Shown here piece after piece: positions 27,398 to 36,042 of a stretch of 64,000 nucleotides of DNA (the stretch's first letter is position 1; each line of letters opens with the position of its first letter). The stretch comes from Nocardioides marinisabuli (GTDB taxonomy: Bacteria > Actinomycetota > Actinomycetes > Propionibacteriales > Nocardioidaceae). A model generated the notes under the pieces. The model was given only the letters and a program-made list of their open reading frames with translations, had not been told where the DNA came from and ran no database searches. The translations under genes were made by a program, and so were the position numbers. The stretch is from the NCBI RefSeq assembly GCF_013466785.1, contig NZ_CP059163.1, forward strand, positions 2,604,001-2,668,000, in the 5' to 3' direction.

Positions 27398-29518
27398 ATG
27401 ACGTCCGGCCCCCCCGATGCCAGGCGGCAGCGGGTCCTCCTGGTCGTCGCCACCGTCGTCGCCGCCGCCGTGCTCGTCGTCTTCTGGTCGCTGCTGGCGT
27501 CGTCGCTCTCGCTGGAGGCACGTGGGGGTGTCAGCGCCCTGGGCCTGGTCGTGGCGGGCGCGCTGGCCACCGCGAGCACCGCTGTGCGGGCCCGGTGGTC
27601 GACCGGCGGGCGGCGTCGCGCCTGGCGGCTGCTGTCCCTGGCCGGCCTGACCGCGCTCACCGGCAACGTGCTGGCGATGCTGCTGGGGGACTCCTCGAGC
27701 GCGGTGTCCTCGCCGGTGGGCGACACCGCGATCGCCCTGGCGCTGGTGCTCGCGATCGTGAGCCTGACCTGGTTCACCCAGGTGAACCGCAGCCGGGTCG
27801 ACCTGGCGGTGATGGCGCTCGACGGGCTGATCCTCGGCACCGCGGTGCTGATGATCGCCGCCAGCCTGGTCTACGACCAGCTGCTCGCCTCGGGCGAGAA
27901 CGTCTCCCTGCTCGCGGGCACGGTCATCCCGATCCTCGACGTCGTGCTGGCGACCGTCGCGCTCATCCTGCTGCGCCGCACCCGCGGCCCCGACCGGGTC
28001 GCCCTCGGCCTGGTCGCGGCCGGCTTCATCGTCTACACGATGACCGACCTGGGGTACGCCGTGCGGGTCGCGGCCGGCACCTTCGACTTCGGCACGGTGC
28101 TCGACCTCGGCTGGATGGGCGGCTACCTCCTGCTCGCCCTGGCGGCCTGGTGGCCCAGCCGGGTCAGCGACGTGACCCGCGAGGACGGGGTCGCGGGCGC
28201 GGAGGACTGGGACACCGCCGTCGTCTTCGGCGTGCTGCTGGTCGCGACCATGGTCGAGGTGATCGGCGAGGGCGCCGGGGGCCTGCTCAGCGTCGAGGCC
28301 GTGCTGTGGATCCTCCTGATCGGCGGGGCGGGGCTGCGCCAGGGGCTGATCGCGCGCGACAACCGGCACCTGCGCGCCAACCTGGAGGACCAGGTGCGCG
28401 AGCGCACCGCCGACCTGCGCCAGATGGGGCGCGAGACCGAGGTGCTGCTGTCCTCGGTGGCCGACGGCATCTACGGCGTCGACCTCGAGGGCAGGGTCAC
28501 CTTCGTCAACCCCTCCGGCGCCCAGATGCTGGGCTACGAGGTGGCCGACCTGACCGGGCGCGTGGCCCACGACGTCTTCCACGCCCCCGACGAGCAGGGC
28601 AGGGCCTACCCGGCCGAGCACTGCTACATCGCCGACGCCGTCGGCTCGCGCCGGGTCACCCACAGCGAGGACGACCGCTACCTGCGTGCGGACGGTGAGG
28701 CGTTCCCGGTCGAGATCACCGCGAGCCCGCTCGTCGACGGCGACACCGGCGAGGTCCGTGGCGGGGTCGTGGTCTTCCGTGACGTGACCTCGCGCCACGA
28801 GGTCGAGCGGGTCAAGAACGAGTTCCTCTCGGTGGTCAGCCACGAGCTGCGCACCCCGCTGACCTCGATCCGCGGCTCCCTGGGGCTGCTGGCCGGTGGC
28901 GTGCTCGGGGAGCTGCCCGAGCCCGCCTCGGCGATGGTCGACCGGGCGCTGATGAGTTCGGAGCGCCTGACCCGGATGATCAACGACATCCTCGACCTCG
29001 AGCGGATCGAGTCGGGCAGCCTGGCCCTCGAGGTCGCGCCGCACGACGTCGACGACCTGCTGGCCATCGCCGAGCGCGAGATGACCGGGCTGGCCGAGAG
29101 CCGCCAGGTGCGCCTCGTGCGCGGTGCCGGGTGCCCGGCCCAGGTCCTGGCCGACCACGACCGCATCGTGCAGTCGCTGACCAACCTGATCGGCAACGCG
29201 CTGAAGTTCTCCGCGCCTGGCGCGGTGGTCGAGCTCGACGCGCGGCTGGTGGGCGGCGAGGTGGAGATGCGGGTGCGCGACCAGGGCCGGGGCATCCCCG
29301 CCGACCAGCTCGACGCGATCTTCGACCGGTTCGTGCAGGTCGACTCCTCCGACATGCGCCAGGAGGGCGGCTCGGGCCTGGGCCTGGCGATCTGCCGCGG
29401 CATCGTGGAGCGCCACGGCGGCCGGGTGTGGCTCGAGAGCGAGGTCGGCGTCGGTACCACCGCCCACCTGAGCCTGCGGGCCGCGCCGGTGCGTGGACCC
29501 TCCGAGGTGCCGGTCTGA
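27398..29518 (+). CDS. Membrane sensor histidine kinase with PAS domain
   Basis: 706 aa. Residues 1-310 hold eight or nine membrane helices of a type seen in GGDEF and PAS kinases of actinobacteria, not a classical two-helix sensor. A coiled stretch (RANLEDQVRERTADLRQMGRE) leads to a PAS domain (about 345-455), HisKA with phospho-acceptor His482 (SHELRTP), and HATPase_c with NLIGNALKFS, RDQGRGIP and GSGLGLAI. All catalytic boxes are intact. Probable partners are the OmpR-type regulator 0.9 kb upstream or the single-domain regulator 1.2 kb downstream. Signal unknown. Confidence 0.9.
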   Translation: MTSGPPDARRQRVLLVVATVVAAAVLVVFWSLLASSLSLEARGGVSALGLVVAGALATASTAVRARWSTGGRRRAWRLLSLAGLTALTGNVLAMLLGDSSSAVSSPVGDTAIALALVLAIVSLTWFTQVNRSRVDLAVMALDGLILGTAVLMIAASLVYDQLLASGENVSLLAGTVIPILDVVLATVALILLRRTRGPDRVALGLVAAGFIVYTMTDLGYAVRVAAGTFDFGTVLDLGWMGGYLLLALAAWWPSRVSDVTREDGVAGAEDWDTAVVFGVLLVATMVEVIGEGAGGLLSVEAVLWILLIGGAGLRQGLIARDNRHLRANLEDQVRERTADLRQMGRETEVLLSSVADGIYGVDLEGRVTFVNPSGAQMLGYEVADLTGRVAHDVFHAPDEQGRAYPAEHCYIADAVGSRRVTHSEDDRYLRADGEAFPVEITASPLVDGDTGEVRGGVVVFRDVTSRHEVERVKNEFLSVVSHELRTPLTSIRGSLGLLAGGVLGELPEPASAMVDRALMSSERLTRMINDILDLERIESGSLALEVAPHDVDDLLAIAEREMTGLAESRQVRLVRGAGCPAQVLADHDRIVQSLTNLIGNALKFSAPGAVVELDARLVGGEVEMRVRDQGRGIPADQLDAIFDRFVQVDSSDMRQEGGSGLGLAICRGIVERHGGRVWLESEVGVGTTAHLSLRAAPVRGPSEVPV

Positions 29519-29592
29519 GCCGCGGGGCAGAATCGGCCCGCTCGCCGGCGGGGACAGCCCCGCACCACCGTCCCGCTGCCTCGGAGGCTCCC

Positions 29593-30096
29593 TTGGACAC
29601 GACCCCACCGCCCGCCGCGCCCCGGATCACCGTGCGCACCGGCAGCGGCACCGGCCGCACCCGGCTCTCGGCCTTCGACGCCGCGCTGCGCGAGGCCGGG
29701 GTGGCCGACCTCAACCTGGTCACGCTGTCCTCGGTGGTGCCGCCGGGCAGCACGGTGGTGGAGTCGTACGAGCCGTTGGAGCACGACCACGGGGACCGGC
29801 TGTGGTGCGTGCTGGCCTCGGCCGGCGCCGAGCAGCACGGCGAGGTCGTGTGGGCCGGTCTGGGCTGGGCCCGCGAGACCACCAGCGGTGCCGGGGTGTT
29901 CGTGGAGCACCACAGCGGCAGCGAGGAGGCCCTGCGCACCCAGATCGCGCTGAGCCTGGAGGACCTGTGCGCCTCGCGCGGCTGGGGCGAGGTCGAGAGC
30001 CACACGGTCGTGGCCAGCGCCCACTGCGTCGACGACCCGGTCTGTGCCCTGGCCGTGGCCGCCTACGAGGTCCAGGGGTGGGGCACCGGTGCCTGA
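29593..30096 (+). CDS. pdaD: Pyruvoyl-dependent arginine decarboxylase
   Basis: 167 aa proenzyme. The self-cleavage site is in DLNLVTLSSVVPPGS: cleavage between Ser46 and Ser47 would turn Ser47 into the N-terminal pyruvoyl group of the alpha chain. Product is agmatine from arginine, a route to putrescine or an acid-stress response. Later motifs (WAGLGWARETTSGAGVFVE, SLEDLCASRG) fit the family. Start is TTG 29593, chosen from the ribosome site TCGGAGG at proper distance; no ATG or GTG fits. It overlaps the next gene by 8 bp. Confidence 0.88.
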   Translation: MDTTPPPAAPRITVRTGSGTGRTRLSAFDAALREAGVADLNLVTLSSVVPPGSTVVESYEPLEHDHGDRLWCVLASAGAEQHGEVVWAGLGWARETTSGAGVFVEHHSGSEEALRTQIALSLEDLCASRGWGEVESHTVVASAHCVDDPVCALAVAAYEVQGWGTGA

Positions 30097-30670
30097 GCGG
30101 ACCCTCGAGGGGCTGACCGTGACCATCGAGGTCGAGACGGTGCTCGAGCCCGAGGTCGTCGAGCGCTTCCACGCGCTGTACGCCGCCACCTTCGAGCCGC
30201 TGGCCACGCGCGCCGTGGCGCGCCAGGTGCTGCACCGCGAGGAGTTCGTGGAGGAGATGTCGGACCCGCGGGTGATGAAGTACGTCGCCCGCGACCTCGA
30301 CGGCGAGGTGGTCGGGCTGACCACGCTGACCCGCGACCTCGAGACCGTGCCGTGGATCAGCCCCGACTACTTCGCCGCGCACTACCCCGAGCACACGGCC
30401 CGCGACGCGGTCTACTACCTCGGCTTCACCCTGGTCGCCCCGCAGCACCGTCGCACCCACGTCTTCCAGTCGATGATCGAGGAGGTCGTCGAGCTGGTCC
30501 GCGACGACCGCGGGGTCTGCGGGTGGGACGTGTGCGCCTACAACGAGCAGCACCTGGGCTTCTCGACGATGATCGGGGCGCTGCTGCACTCGCGGGCCGA
30601 CTGCACCATCGAGCAGGTCGACACCCAGACCTACTCGGTGGTCCAGATGCACGGACCCAGGGGCTCCTGA
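30089..30670 (+). CDS. Putative GNAT-like N-acyltransferase coupled to pdaD
   Basis: 193 aa, GTG start 8 bp inside the end of pdaD. The middle part, VARDLDGEVVGLTTLTRDLE...AVYYLGFTLVAPQHRRTHVFQSMIEEVVELV, follows a GNAT fold: strand, hairpin, a V-x-P segment, then an Arg-rich loop like the acetyl-CoA pyrophosphate site. The classic Q/RxxGxG/A loop is not exact (QHRRTHVF). If it is an acyltransferase, tight coupling to agmatine synthesis would suggest a polyamine or agmatine acceptor. That is inference only. Confidence 0.6.
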   Translation: MPERTLEGLTVTIEVETVLEPEVVERFHALYAATFEPLATRAVARQVLHREEFVEEMSDPRVMKYVARDLDGEVVGLTTLTRDLETVPWISPDYFAAHYPEHTARDAVYYLGFTLVAPQHRRTHVFQSMIEEVVELVRDDRGVCGWDVCAYNEQHLGFSTMIGALLHSRADCTIEQVDTQTYSVVQMHGPRGS

Positions 30671-30758
30671 GCGCTCCTGGGGATGACCGGCGGGGGTGCC
30701 GCCCCGGGTATCGTGGGCGCTCGCGGTCGTCCGGGGCCGTGACCGTCGAGAGGGAACG

Positions 30759-31142
30759 ATGCCGAGCGTGCTGGTGGTCGACGACGACGACGACGTCCGC
30801 ATGGTCACCTGCATCTCGCTGAGCAAGGTCGGCGGGTGGGACGTGCTCGAGGCGTCGCGCGGTCGTGAGGCGCTCGAGCTCGCCGCGAGCGCCCGGCCCG
30901 ACGCCATCCTGCTCGACCTGATGATGCCGGACATGGACGGCATCACGACCTTCCGCCTGCTCCAGGACGACCCCGTGACCAGGGACATCCCCGTCATCCT
31001 GCTGACCGCCAAGAGCCGGGTCGGCCCCACCCAGCCGTGGGACGGACTGGCCGTGACCGGGGTGCTGGCCAAGCCCTTCAGCCCGATGGAGCTGCCCGGC
31101 GACGTCGCGGCGCTGCTGGGCTGGAGCGCGCCGGGCGCCTAA
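30759..31142 (+). CDS. Single-domain response regulator
   Basis: 127 aa, receiver domain only. Acidic pocket VDDDDD, phospho-acceptor Asp53 (LLDLMMPDMDG), Thr83 and Lys105 (VLAKPF) are all present, with no output domain. It may signal by protein contact or act as a phosphate relay for the sensor kinase 1.2 kb upstream. A ribosome site (GAGAGGGAA) precedes ATG 30759; TATCGT at 30708 is a possible -10. Its TAA stop is part of the -10-like box of the next gene. Confidence 0.88.
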   Translation: MPSVLVVDDDDDVRMVTCISLSKVGGWDVLEASRGREALELAASARPDAILLDLMMPDMDGITTFRLLQDDPVTRDIPVILLTAKSRVGPTQPWDGLAVTGVLAKPFSPMELPGDVAALLGWSAPGA

Positions 31143-31151
31143 CGTACGGCC

Positions 31152-32099
31152 ATGCGGTCGTTCCGGTGGCACGGCAAGACGTTCGGCGGGGTCCCGCGCG
31201 AGCACTGGCGGTGCGTCAACGACGCGCTCGACCCCGAGACCGACTTCGTCGAGATCTACCGCAACGCGGTGGTCCACGAGTTCCCGTGGGACATGAACCA
31301 GGCGCTGTCCTTCGCGCTGTTCCGCACCTACGCGGTGCCGGGCATCGGGCGGCTGCTCGCCGAGACCGGCGCCTTCACCGAGCAGGTGCAGCGGCGCTAC
31401 GACGACACGGCGCTGCTGCTCGAGCAGCCCTCCCTCAAGGGCTTCGACCACCCCGACGCCCGGGCCGCGATCCGGCGCGTCAACCAGATGCACCGCGCCT
31501 ACGACATCCCCGACCACGAGTTCCGCTACGTGCTGTCCACGTTCGTGGTGGTGCCCAAGCGCTGGCTCGACGACTACGGCAAGCGGCCCCTGACCAGCAC
31601 CGAGCTGCGGGCCTCGGTCAACTACTACCGCACCCTCGGGCGGCACATGGCGATCCCCGACGTGCCCGAGACCTACGACGGCTTCGCCCGGCTGATGGAC
31701 GACTACGAGGCCGAGCACTTCGGCCCCGACGCCGGCGGTCGGGCGGTGGCGGCCTCGACGCTGGCGCTGATGCTGACCTTCCAGCCCCGCATCGCCGCAC
31801 CGGCGGTCGAGGTGTTCTCGCGGGCCCTGATGGACCCGCCGCTGCTCGAGGCGCTGGGCTACGCCGCACCCCCGCGACCGGTCGTGCTCGCCGCCCGGGC
31901 CGGGCTGCGAGCACGCGGGCGGGTGCTGCGGTTGTTCCCGGCGCGGATGAGCCCCCAGACGGTCGCCGACCTGCCGTGGGTGCGCTCCTACCCCGACGGC
32001 TACGAGATCGAGCAGCTGGGCACCTTCCCGACGCCGGGCGTGGCCGGCTGCCCGGTCAGGCACGCTCCTGGGCCAGCAGCTCCCGCACCCGGGGGATGA
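31152..32099 (+). CDS. MpaB-like oxygenase family protein (DUF2236)
   Basis: 315 aa. RNAVVHEFPWDMNQALSFALFRTYAVPGIGRLLAETGAF, then helices with HRAYDIPDHEFRYVLSTFVVVPKRW, match the DUF2236 family, which includes the latex-clearing protein Lcp and MpaB and is thought to bind haem b through a conserved His. No signal peptide is seen, so cytoplasmic or membrane-associated. TAACGT lies 6 nt before ATG 31152 and overlaps the stop of the regulator gene. The 3' end overlaps the convergent LLM gene by 44 bp. Substrate unknown. Confidence 0.75.
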   Translation: MRSFRWHGKTFGGVPREHWRCVNDALDPETDFVEIYRNAVVHEFPWDMNQALSFALFRTYAVPGIGRLLAETGAFTEQVQRRYDDTALLLEQPSLKGFDHPDARAAIRRVNQMHRAYDIPDHEFRYVLSTFVVVPKRWLDDYGKRPLTSTELRASVNYYRTLGRHMAIPDVPETYDGFARLMDDYEAEHFGPDAGGRAVAASTLALMLTFQPRIAAPAVEVFSRALMDPPLLEALGYAAPPRPVVLAARAGLRARGRVLRLFPARMSPQTVADLPWVRSYPDGYEIEQLGTFPTPGVAGCPVRHAPGPAAPAPGG

Positions 32100-33180
32100 C
32101 CTCGGTGCCGTAGAGCCGGATCGACTCCGCACGCTGGGCGTGCGGCAGCGCGCCGACGGCGTACTTCATCTGGAAGCGCGAGAGGCCCAGGGTGCGCACC
32201 GCCCAGGCGATCTTGGTCGCCACGGTCTCGGGGGAACCCACGAAGAGCGCGCCCTGCGCGCTCGCGCCCTCGTCGAAGGCCGCCCGGGTGTAGGGGCCCC
32301 AGCCGCGCTCGCGCCCGATCCGGCTGAAGGCCGCCGCCTGGTGGGGGTACATCTGCTCGCGCGCCAGCTCGTCGGTGGCGGCGACGTGGCCGGGGGAGTG
32401 CATGCCGACCGGCAGCTCGGGACGCTCGTACTCGGTGAGCGCGCGGCGGTAGAGGTCGGCGAGCTGGGTGAACCCGGCGGGGGAGCCGCCGATGACGGCC
32501 AGCACCAGCGGCATGCCGTACGCCGCCGCCCGCACCACCGACTGCGGCGTGCCGCCGACGGCGATCCAGGCGGGCAGCAGCCCGGCCTCGGTGCGGGGGT
32601 GCACGACCTGCTCGCGCAGCGGCGGGCGGGTCGTGCCCGACCAGGTCACCGGCTGCTCGGTCTGCACCGCGGCGAAGAGGTCGAGCTTCTCGTGGAAGAG
32701 CACCTCGTAGTCGGACAGGTCGTGGCCGAAGAGCGCGAAGGACTCGGTGAAGGAGCCGCGGCCCAGCTGCACCTCGGCGCGCCCGCCGCTGATCGCCGCG
32801 AGCGTGGCGAAGCGCTGGTGGACCCGGATCGGGTCGTCGGAGGAGAGCACCGTGACACCGGAGCCGAGACGTATCCGCGAGGTCTGCCCGGCGATCGCGG
32901 CGAGCACCACGTCGGGGGCGGAGACCGCGTAGTCGTCGCGTGGTGCTCGCCGACCCCGAGGTAGTCGACCCCGACCTCGTCGGCCAGCACCCCCTCGGCC
33001 ACGACCTGGCGGATCGCCTCGGCCTCGTGCACCGGTCGCCCGTCGGGGCCGAGCTCGAGGTCGCCGAAGGTGTCGAGGCCGAAGGTCGGGTGCGCGCCGG
33101 GTGCCGAGGCGGGCCAGGGCATCGGGCAGGGCGTCGGGCTGGGCGTCGGGCTGGGCGGGCGGGACCGGGGGAGTGCTCAC
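32056..33180 (-). pseudogene. LLM-class flavin-dependent oxidoreductase, frameshifted
   Basis: Luciferase-like monooxygenase barrel: GLDTFGDLELGPDGRPVHEAEAIRQVV and DYLGVGEHH in one frame, then RDDYAVSAPDVVLAAIAGQTSRIRLGSGVTVLSSDDPIRVHQ and the rest in another. Adding one G between 32940 and 32941 joins them as GEHHRDDYAV. The N-terminus is uncertain: ATG 33122 is in the first barrel frame but has no ribosome site or promoter, while GTG 33180 has TACGCT 6 nt upstream yet needs a second indel near 33090. Uses reduced F420 or FMN in other family members; substrate unknown. Confidence 0.75.
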
Positions 33181-33215
33181 CCCTCGAGCGTACGAGCGGC
33201 GGTCCGTACCGGTCG

Positions 33216-33244
33216 TTGACAGGAGTCAGCCCTGTGGCTACGGT
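33216..33244 (+). promoter_or_regulatory. Sigma-70-type promoter of the liv-like operon
   Basis: TTGACA at 33216-33221 and TACGGT at 33239-33244 with a 17-nt spacer: the best -35/-10 pair in the window. An inverted repeat ACAGG-n7-CCTGT (33219-33235) overlaps the spacer and could be an operator, perhaps for the TetR protein encoded in the operon. Confidence 0.65.
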
Positions 33245-33295
33245 CACGTCATGAGACCTGAATCACCCGTCAGGTTGGACGACGAAGGAGAAGTC

Positions 33296-34523
33296 ATGAC
33301 GCAGCGCACCCCGGCCCGACAGGGCGGACGACGAACCCTGGCAGTGGCCGCAGCAGCGGTCGTGGGCGTGCTGGGCCTCAGCGCCTGCGCGCCCGACAGC
33401 GGCTCGGCCTCGGCGGGGGAGGACGGCGAGGGCGCCGCGGTGCCCGTCTCGATCATCTACTCCCAGAGCGGCCCGCTCGCCGCCTACGGCGAGGCCTACC
33501 GCAACGGCCTCGAGGCCGGCATCGACTACGCCACCGACGGCAGCGGCGAGGTCGACGGCCGCGAGATCGACCTCGACTTCGTCGACGACGCCGGCGACCC
33601 CGCCAAGGCGGTCGGCCTGGCCAAGGACGCGATCGGCTCGGGCACCCAGATCATCGCCGGCACCGTCTCCTCGGGCGTCGCGCTCTCGCTGGCCGAGCAG
33701 GCCGAGCAGAACGAGGTGCTCTACATCTCCGGGCCCGCCGCGGCCGACGCCGTGACCGGCATCAACCGCTACACCTTCCGCTCGGGCCGCCAGACCTACC
33801 AGGACGTGGCCACCGCCGGCTCGCTGATCGGCGACCTCGACGGCAAGAAGGTCGCGGTCTTCGCGCAGGACAACGCCTTCGGCCAGGGCAACGTGGCCGG
33901 TGTCGAGGCCGTCCTGGGCGGCGCCGGCGCCGACGTCGAGCCGGTGCTCGTGCCCGAGGACGCCACCGAGTTCACCCCCTTCGCGCGTCGCATCCTCGAC
34001 GCCGAGCCCGACCTGGTCTTCGTGGCCTGGGCCGGCGACACCACCAGCGCCATGTGGCAGTCCCTGGACCAGCAGCAGGTCTTCGACGAGGTGCCGGTGA
34101 CCACCGGGCCTCGGCGACATCGCCAGCTACGGCGCCTACGGCGCGGCCAGCGAGCAGATCACCTTCCTGTCGCACTACTTCGCCGGCGCCCCCGACAACG
34201 AGGTCAACGCCGCGATGGTCGAGTCCCTCGAGGAGGCCGGCGCCGAGGCCGACCTGTTCTCGCCCGACGGCTTCGTGGCCGGCCAGATGATCGTGCACGC
34301 CATCGAGGAGGGCGGCGGCGACGACGTCGACGCGATGATCGAGGCGCTCGAGGGCTGGGAGTTCGAGGGCCCCAAGGGCACCACCACGGTGCGCGCCGAG
34401 GACCACGCGCTGATCCAGCCGATGTTCGCGGCCACCCTGACCAAGGAGGGCGGCTCGTTCGTGCCCGAGCTGGCCGACCAGGTCGAGCCCGACGCCGTCG
34501 CACCCCCGGTCGCGACCTCGTGA
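33296..34523 (+). pseudogene. Branched-chain amino acid-type ABC substrate-binding lipoprotein, frameshifted
   Basis: Lipobox LGLSAC, then a type I periplasmic-binding domain (IIYSQSGPLAAYGEAYRNGLEAGIDYA ... IIAGTVSSGVALSLAEQAEQN) of the Leu/Ile/Val-binding class. An extra G at 34106-34108 shifts the frame after VTTG; without it the protein continues GDIASYGAYGAASEQITFLSHYF to a normal end, 408 aa in all. SD GAAGGAG supports ATG 33296, but an in-frame ATG at 33251 follows the promoter -10 by 6 nt and could give a leaderless form 15 residues longer. First gene of an eight-gene operon. Confidence 0.85.
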
Positions 34524-35281
34524 GCGAGCCCGGCCCGGTCCTGGCGGTGCGCGACCTGCACCTGAGCATCGGCGGCGCGGTCATCATCGACGGGGTCTCC
34601 CTGGCGGTGCCGCGCGGTGAGATGCTCGGGGTGATCGGCCCCAACGGTGCGGGCAAGACGACGCTGTTCAACCTGCTCTCGGGCGTCATGCGCCCGACCG
34701 CGGGCACGGTGCACCTCGCCGGCGACGACGTCACCGCCCGCTCGGTCGACGCCCGCGCCAGGGCCGGGCTGGGACGCACGTTCCAGACCTCGAGCCTCTT
34801 CGACGGCCTCACCGCCGTCGAGAACGTCCGCCTGGCCGCCCAGGCCGCCCTCGGCGGCGCGCTCAGCCTCGTCCGGTTCCCCGGGCGCGGCGGCGCCGCC
34901 ACCGAGCGGGCCCGCGACCGGCTCGACCAGGTGGGCCTGGCCCACCACGAGCACACCGTCGCCGGCGGGCTGGCCCACGGCGACAAGCGCAAGCTCGAGA
35001 TCGCCATGCTGCTGGCCAGCGACCCCCACGTCATCCTGCTCGACGAGCCGATGGCCGGGGTCGGCAGCGCCGACGTCGAGGGCCTGATGGACCTCATCCG
35101 CCGGGTGCACCGCGAGCACGGCACCACCGTGCTGATGGTCGAGCACCACATGGACGTCGTGCTCGGCCTGGTCGACCGCCTCGCGGTCATGCACCACGGC
35201 CAGCTGCTGGCCTGCGACTCCCCGGAGGCCGTGATGGCCGACCCCACCGTCCAGAGCGCCTACCTCGGAGCGACCGCATGA
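34520..35281 (+). CDS. livG: ABC transporter ATP-binding protein, LivG-like
   Basis: 253 aa. Walker A GPNGAGKT, Walker B VILLDEPMAGV, H-loop VEHHMDVV. The signature is LAHGDKRKLEIAM instead of LSGGQ, a variant common in LivG/UrtD-type subunits. It energises the importer together with the LivF-like protein. GTG start overlaps the stop of the binding-protein gene by 4 bp, which only makes sense if the binding-protein frame is restored after 34108. Next gene overlaps by 4 bp. Confidence 0.92.
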   Translation: MSEPGPVLAVRDLHLSIGGAVIIDGVSLAVPRGEMLGVIGPNGAGKTTLFNLLSGVMRPTAGTVHLAGDDVTARSVDARARAGLGRTFQTSSLFDGLTAVENVRLAAQAALGGALSLVRFPGRGGAATERARDRLDQVGLAHHEHTVAGGLAHGDKRKLEIAMLLASDPHVILLDEPMAGVGSADVEGLMDLIRRVHREHGTTVLMVEHHMDVVLGLVDRLAVMHHGQLLACDSPEAVMADPTVQSAYLGATA

Positions 35282-36042
35282 GCACCCCCCGTACGACGCC
35301 GCAGGCGCAGCCCGTGCTGCGCGTGCGCGGCCTCTCGGCCCGCATCGGCCAGCAGCAGGTCGTCGAGGACGTCACCCTCGAGGTGCCCGCCCAGGGCGTC
35401 ACCGCGCTGCTGGGCCGCAACGGCGTCGGCAAGACCAGCACCATCAAGGCGGTGCTCGGCCTGGTCGAGCGCAGCGGGGTGGTCGAGCTCGACGGCGAGC
35501 GCATCGACACCCTGCCCACGCACCGCATCGTGCAGCGCGGCGTGGGCTACGTGCCCGAGGACCGCGAGGTCTTCGGCTCGCTGAGCGTCGAGGAGAACCT
35601 GCGGCTGGCCGAGCGCACCTCGAACCCGCGCCGCGAGCTGGTCGCCGACCTGTTCCCCGACATCATCGCCCGCAGCCAGCAGGCCGCCGGCACCCTGTCG
35701 GGCGGGCAGCAGCAGATGGTCGCGCTCGCCCGCGCGCTGCTCAACGAGAACCGGCTGCTGCTCGTCGACGAGCCCACCAAGGGCCTCTCGCCCAAGCTGG
35801 TCGGGGAGGTCACCGAGGCCCTCGAACGCGCTGCTCAGGTGGTCCCGATCCTGCTCGTCGAGCAGAACCTCGTCGTGGCCCGCCGCCTGGCCGACCGCGC
35901 GGTCGTGATGTCCGACGGCCGGGTCGTGCACACCGGCGACGCCGCCGAGCTGCTCGACGACGAGCAGCGGGTCGTCAGCCTGCTCGGCGTCGGCTCCACC
36001 GGCGAGTCCCACTCCACCCACAGCCAGGAGGTCCCCTCGTGA
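35278..36042 (+). CDS. livF: ABC transporter ATP-binding protein, LivF-like
   Basis: 254 aa. Walker A GRNGVGKT, signature LSGGQQQMVALARALL, Walker B LLLVDEPTKGLSPK, typical of the second ATPase of branched-chain/hydrophobic-substrate importers. Starts with ATG overlapping the livG stop and ends overlapping the livH start, so translation is coupled through the operon. Confidence 0.93.
   Translation: MSTPRTTPQAQPVLRVRGLSARIGQQQVVEDVTLEVPAQGVTALLGRNGVGKTSTIKAVLGLVERSGVVELDGERIDTLPTHRIVQRGVGYVPEDREVFGSLSVEENLRLAERTSNPRRELVADLFPDIIARSQQAAGTLSGGQQQMVALARALLNENRLLLVDEPTKGLSPKLVGEVTEALERAAQVVPILLVEQNLVVARRLADRAVVMSDGRVVHTGDAAELLDDEQRVVSLLGVGSTGESHSTHSQEVPS

Noticed and set aside
27251-29608. 785-codon minus-strand frame opposite the sensor kinase
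   Set aside because: Antisense shadow rich in Asp/His/Gln/Arg; the kinase boxes on the plus strand are intact.
34980-35020. Broken ABC signature in the LivG-like protein as evidence of inactivation
   Set aside because: LAHGDKR-type signatures are usual in LivG/UrtD subunits, and Walker motifs are intact.
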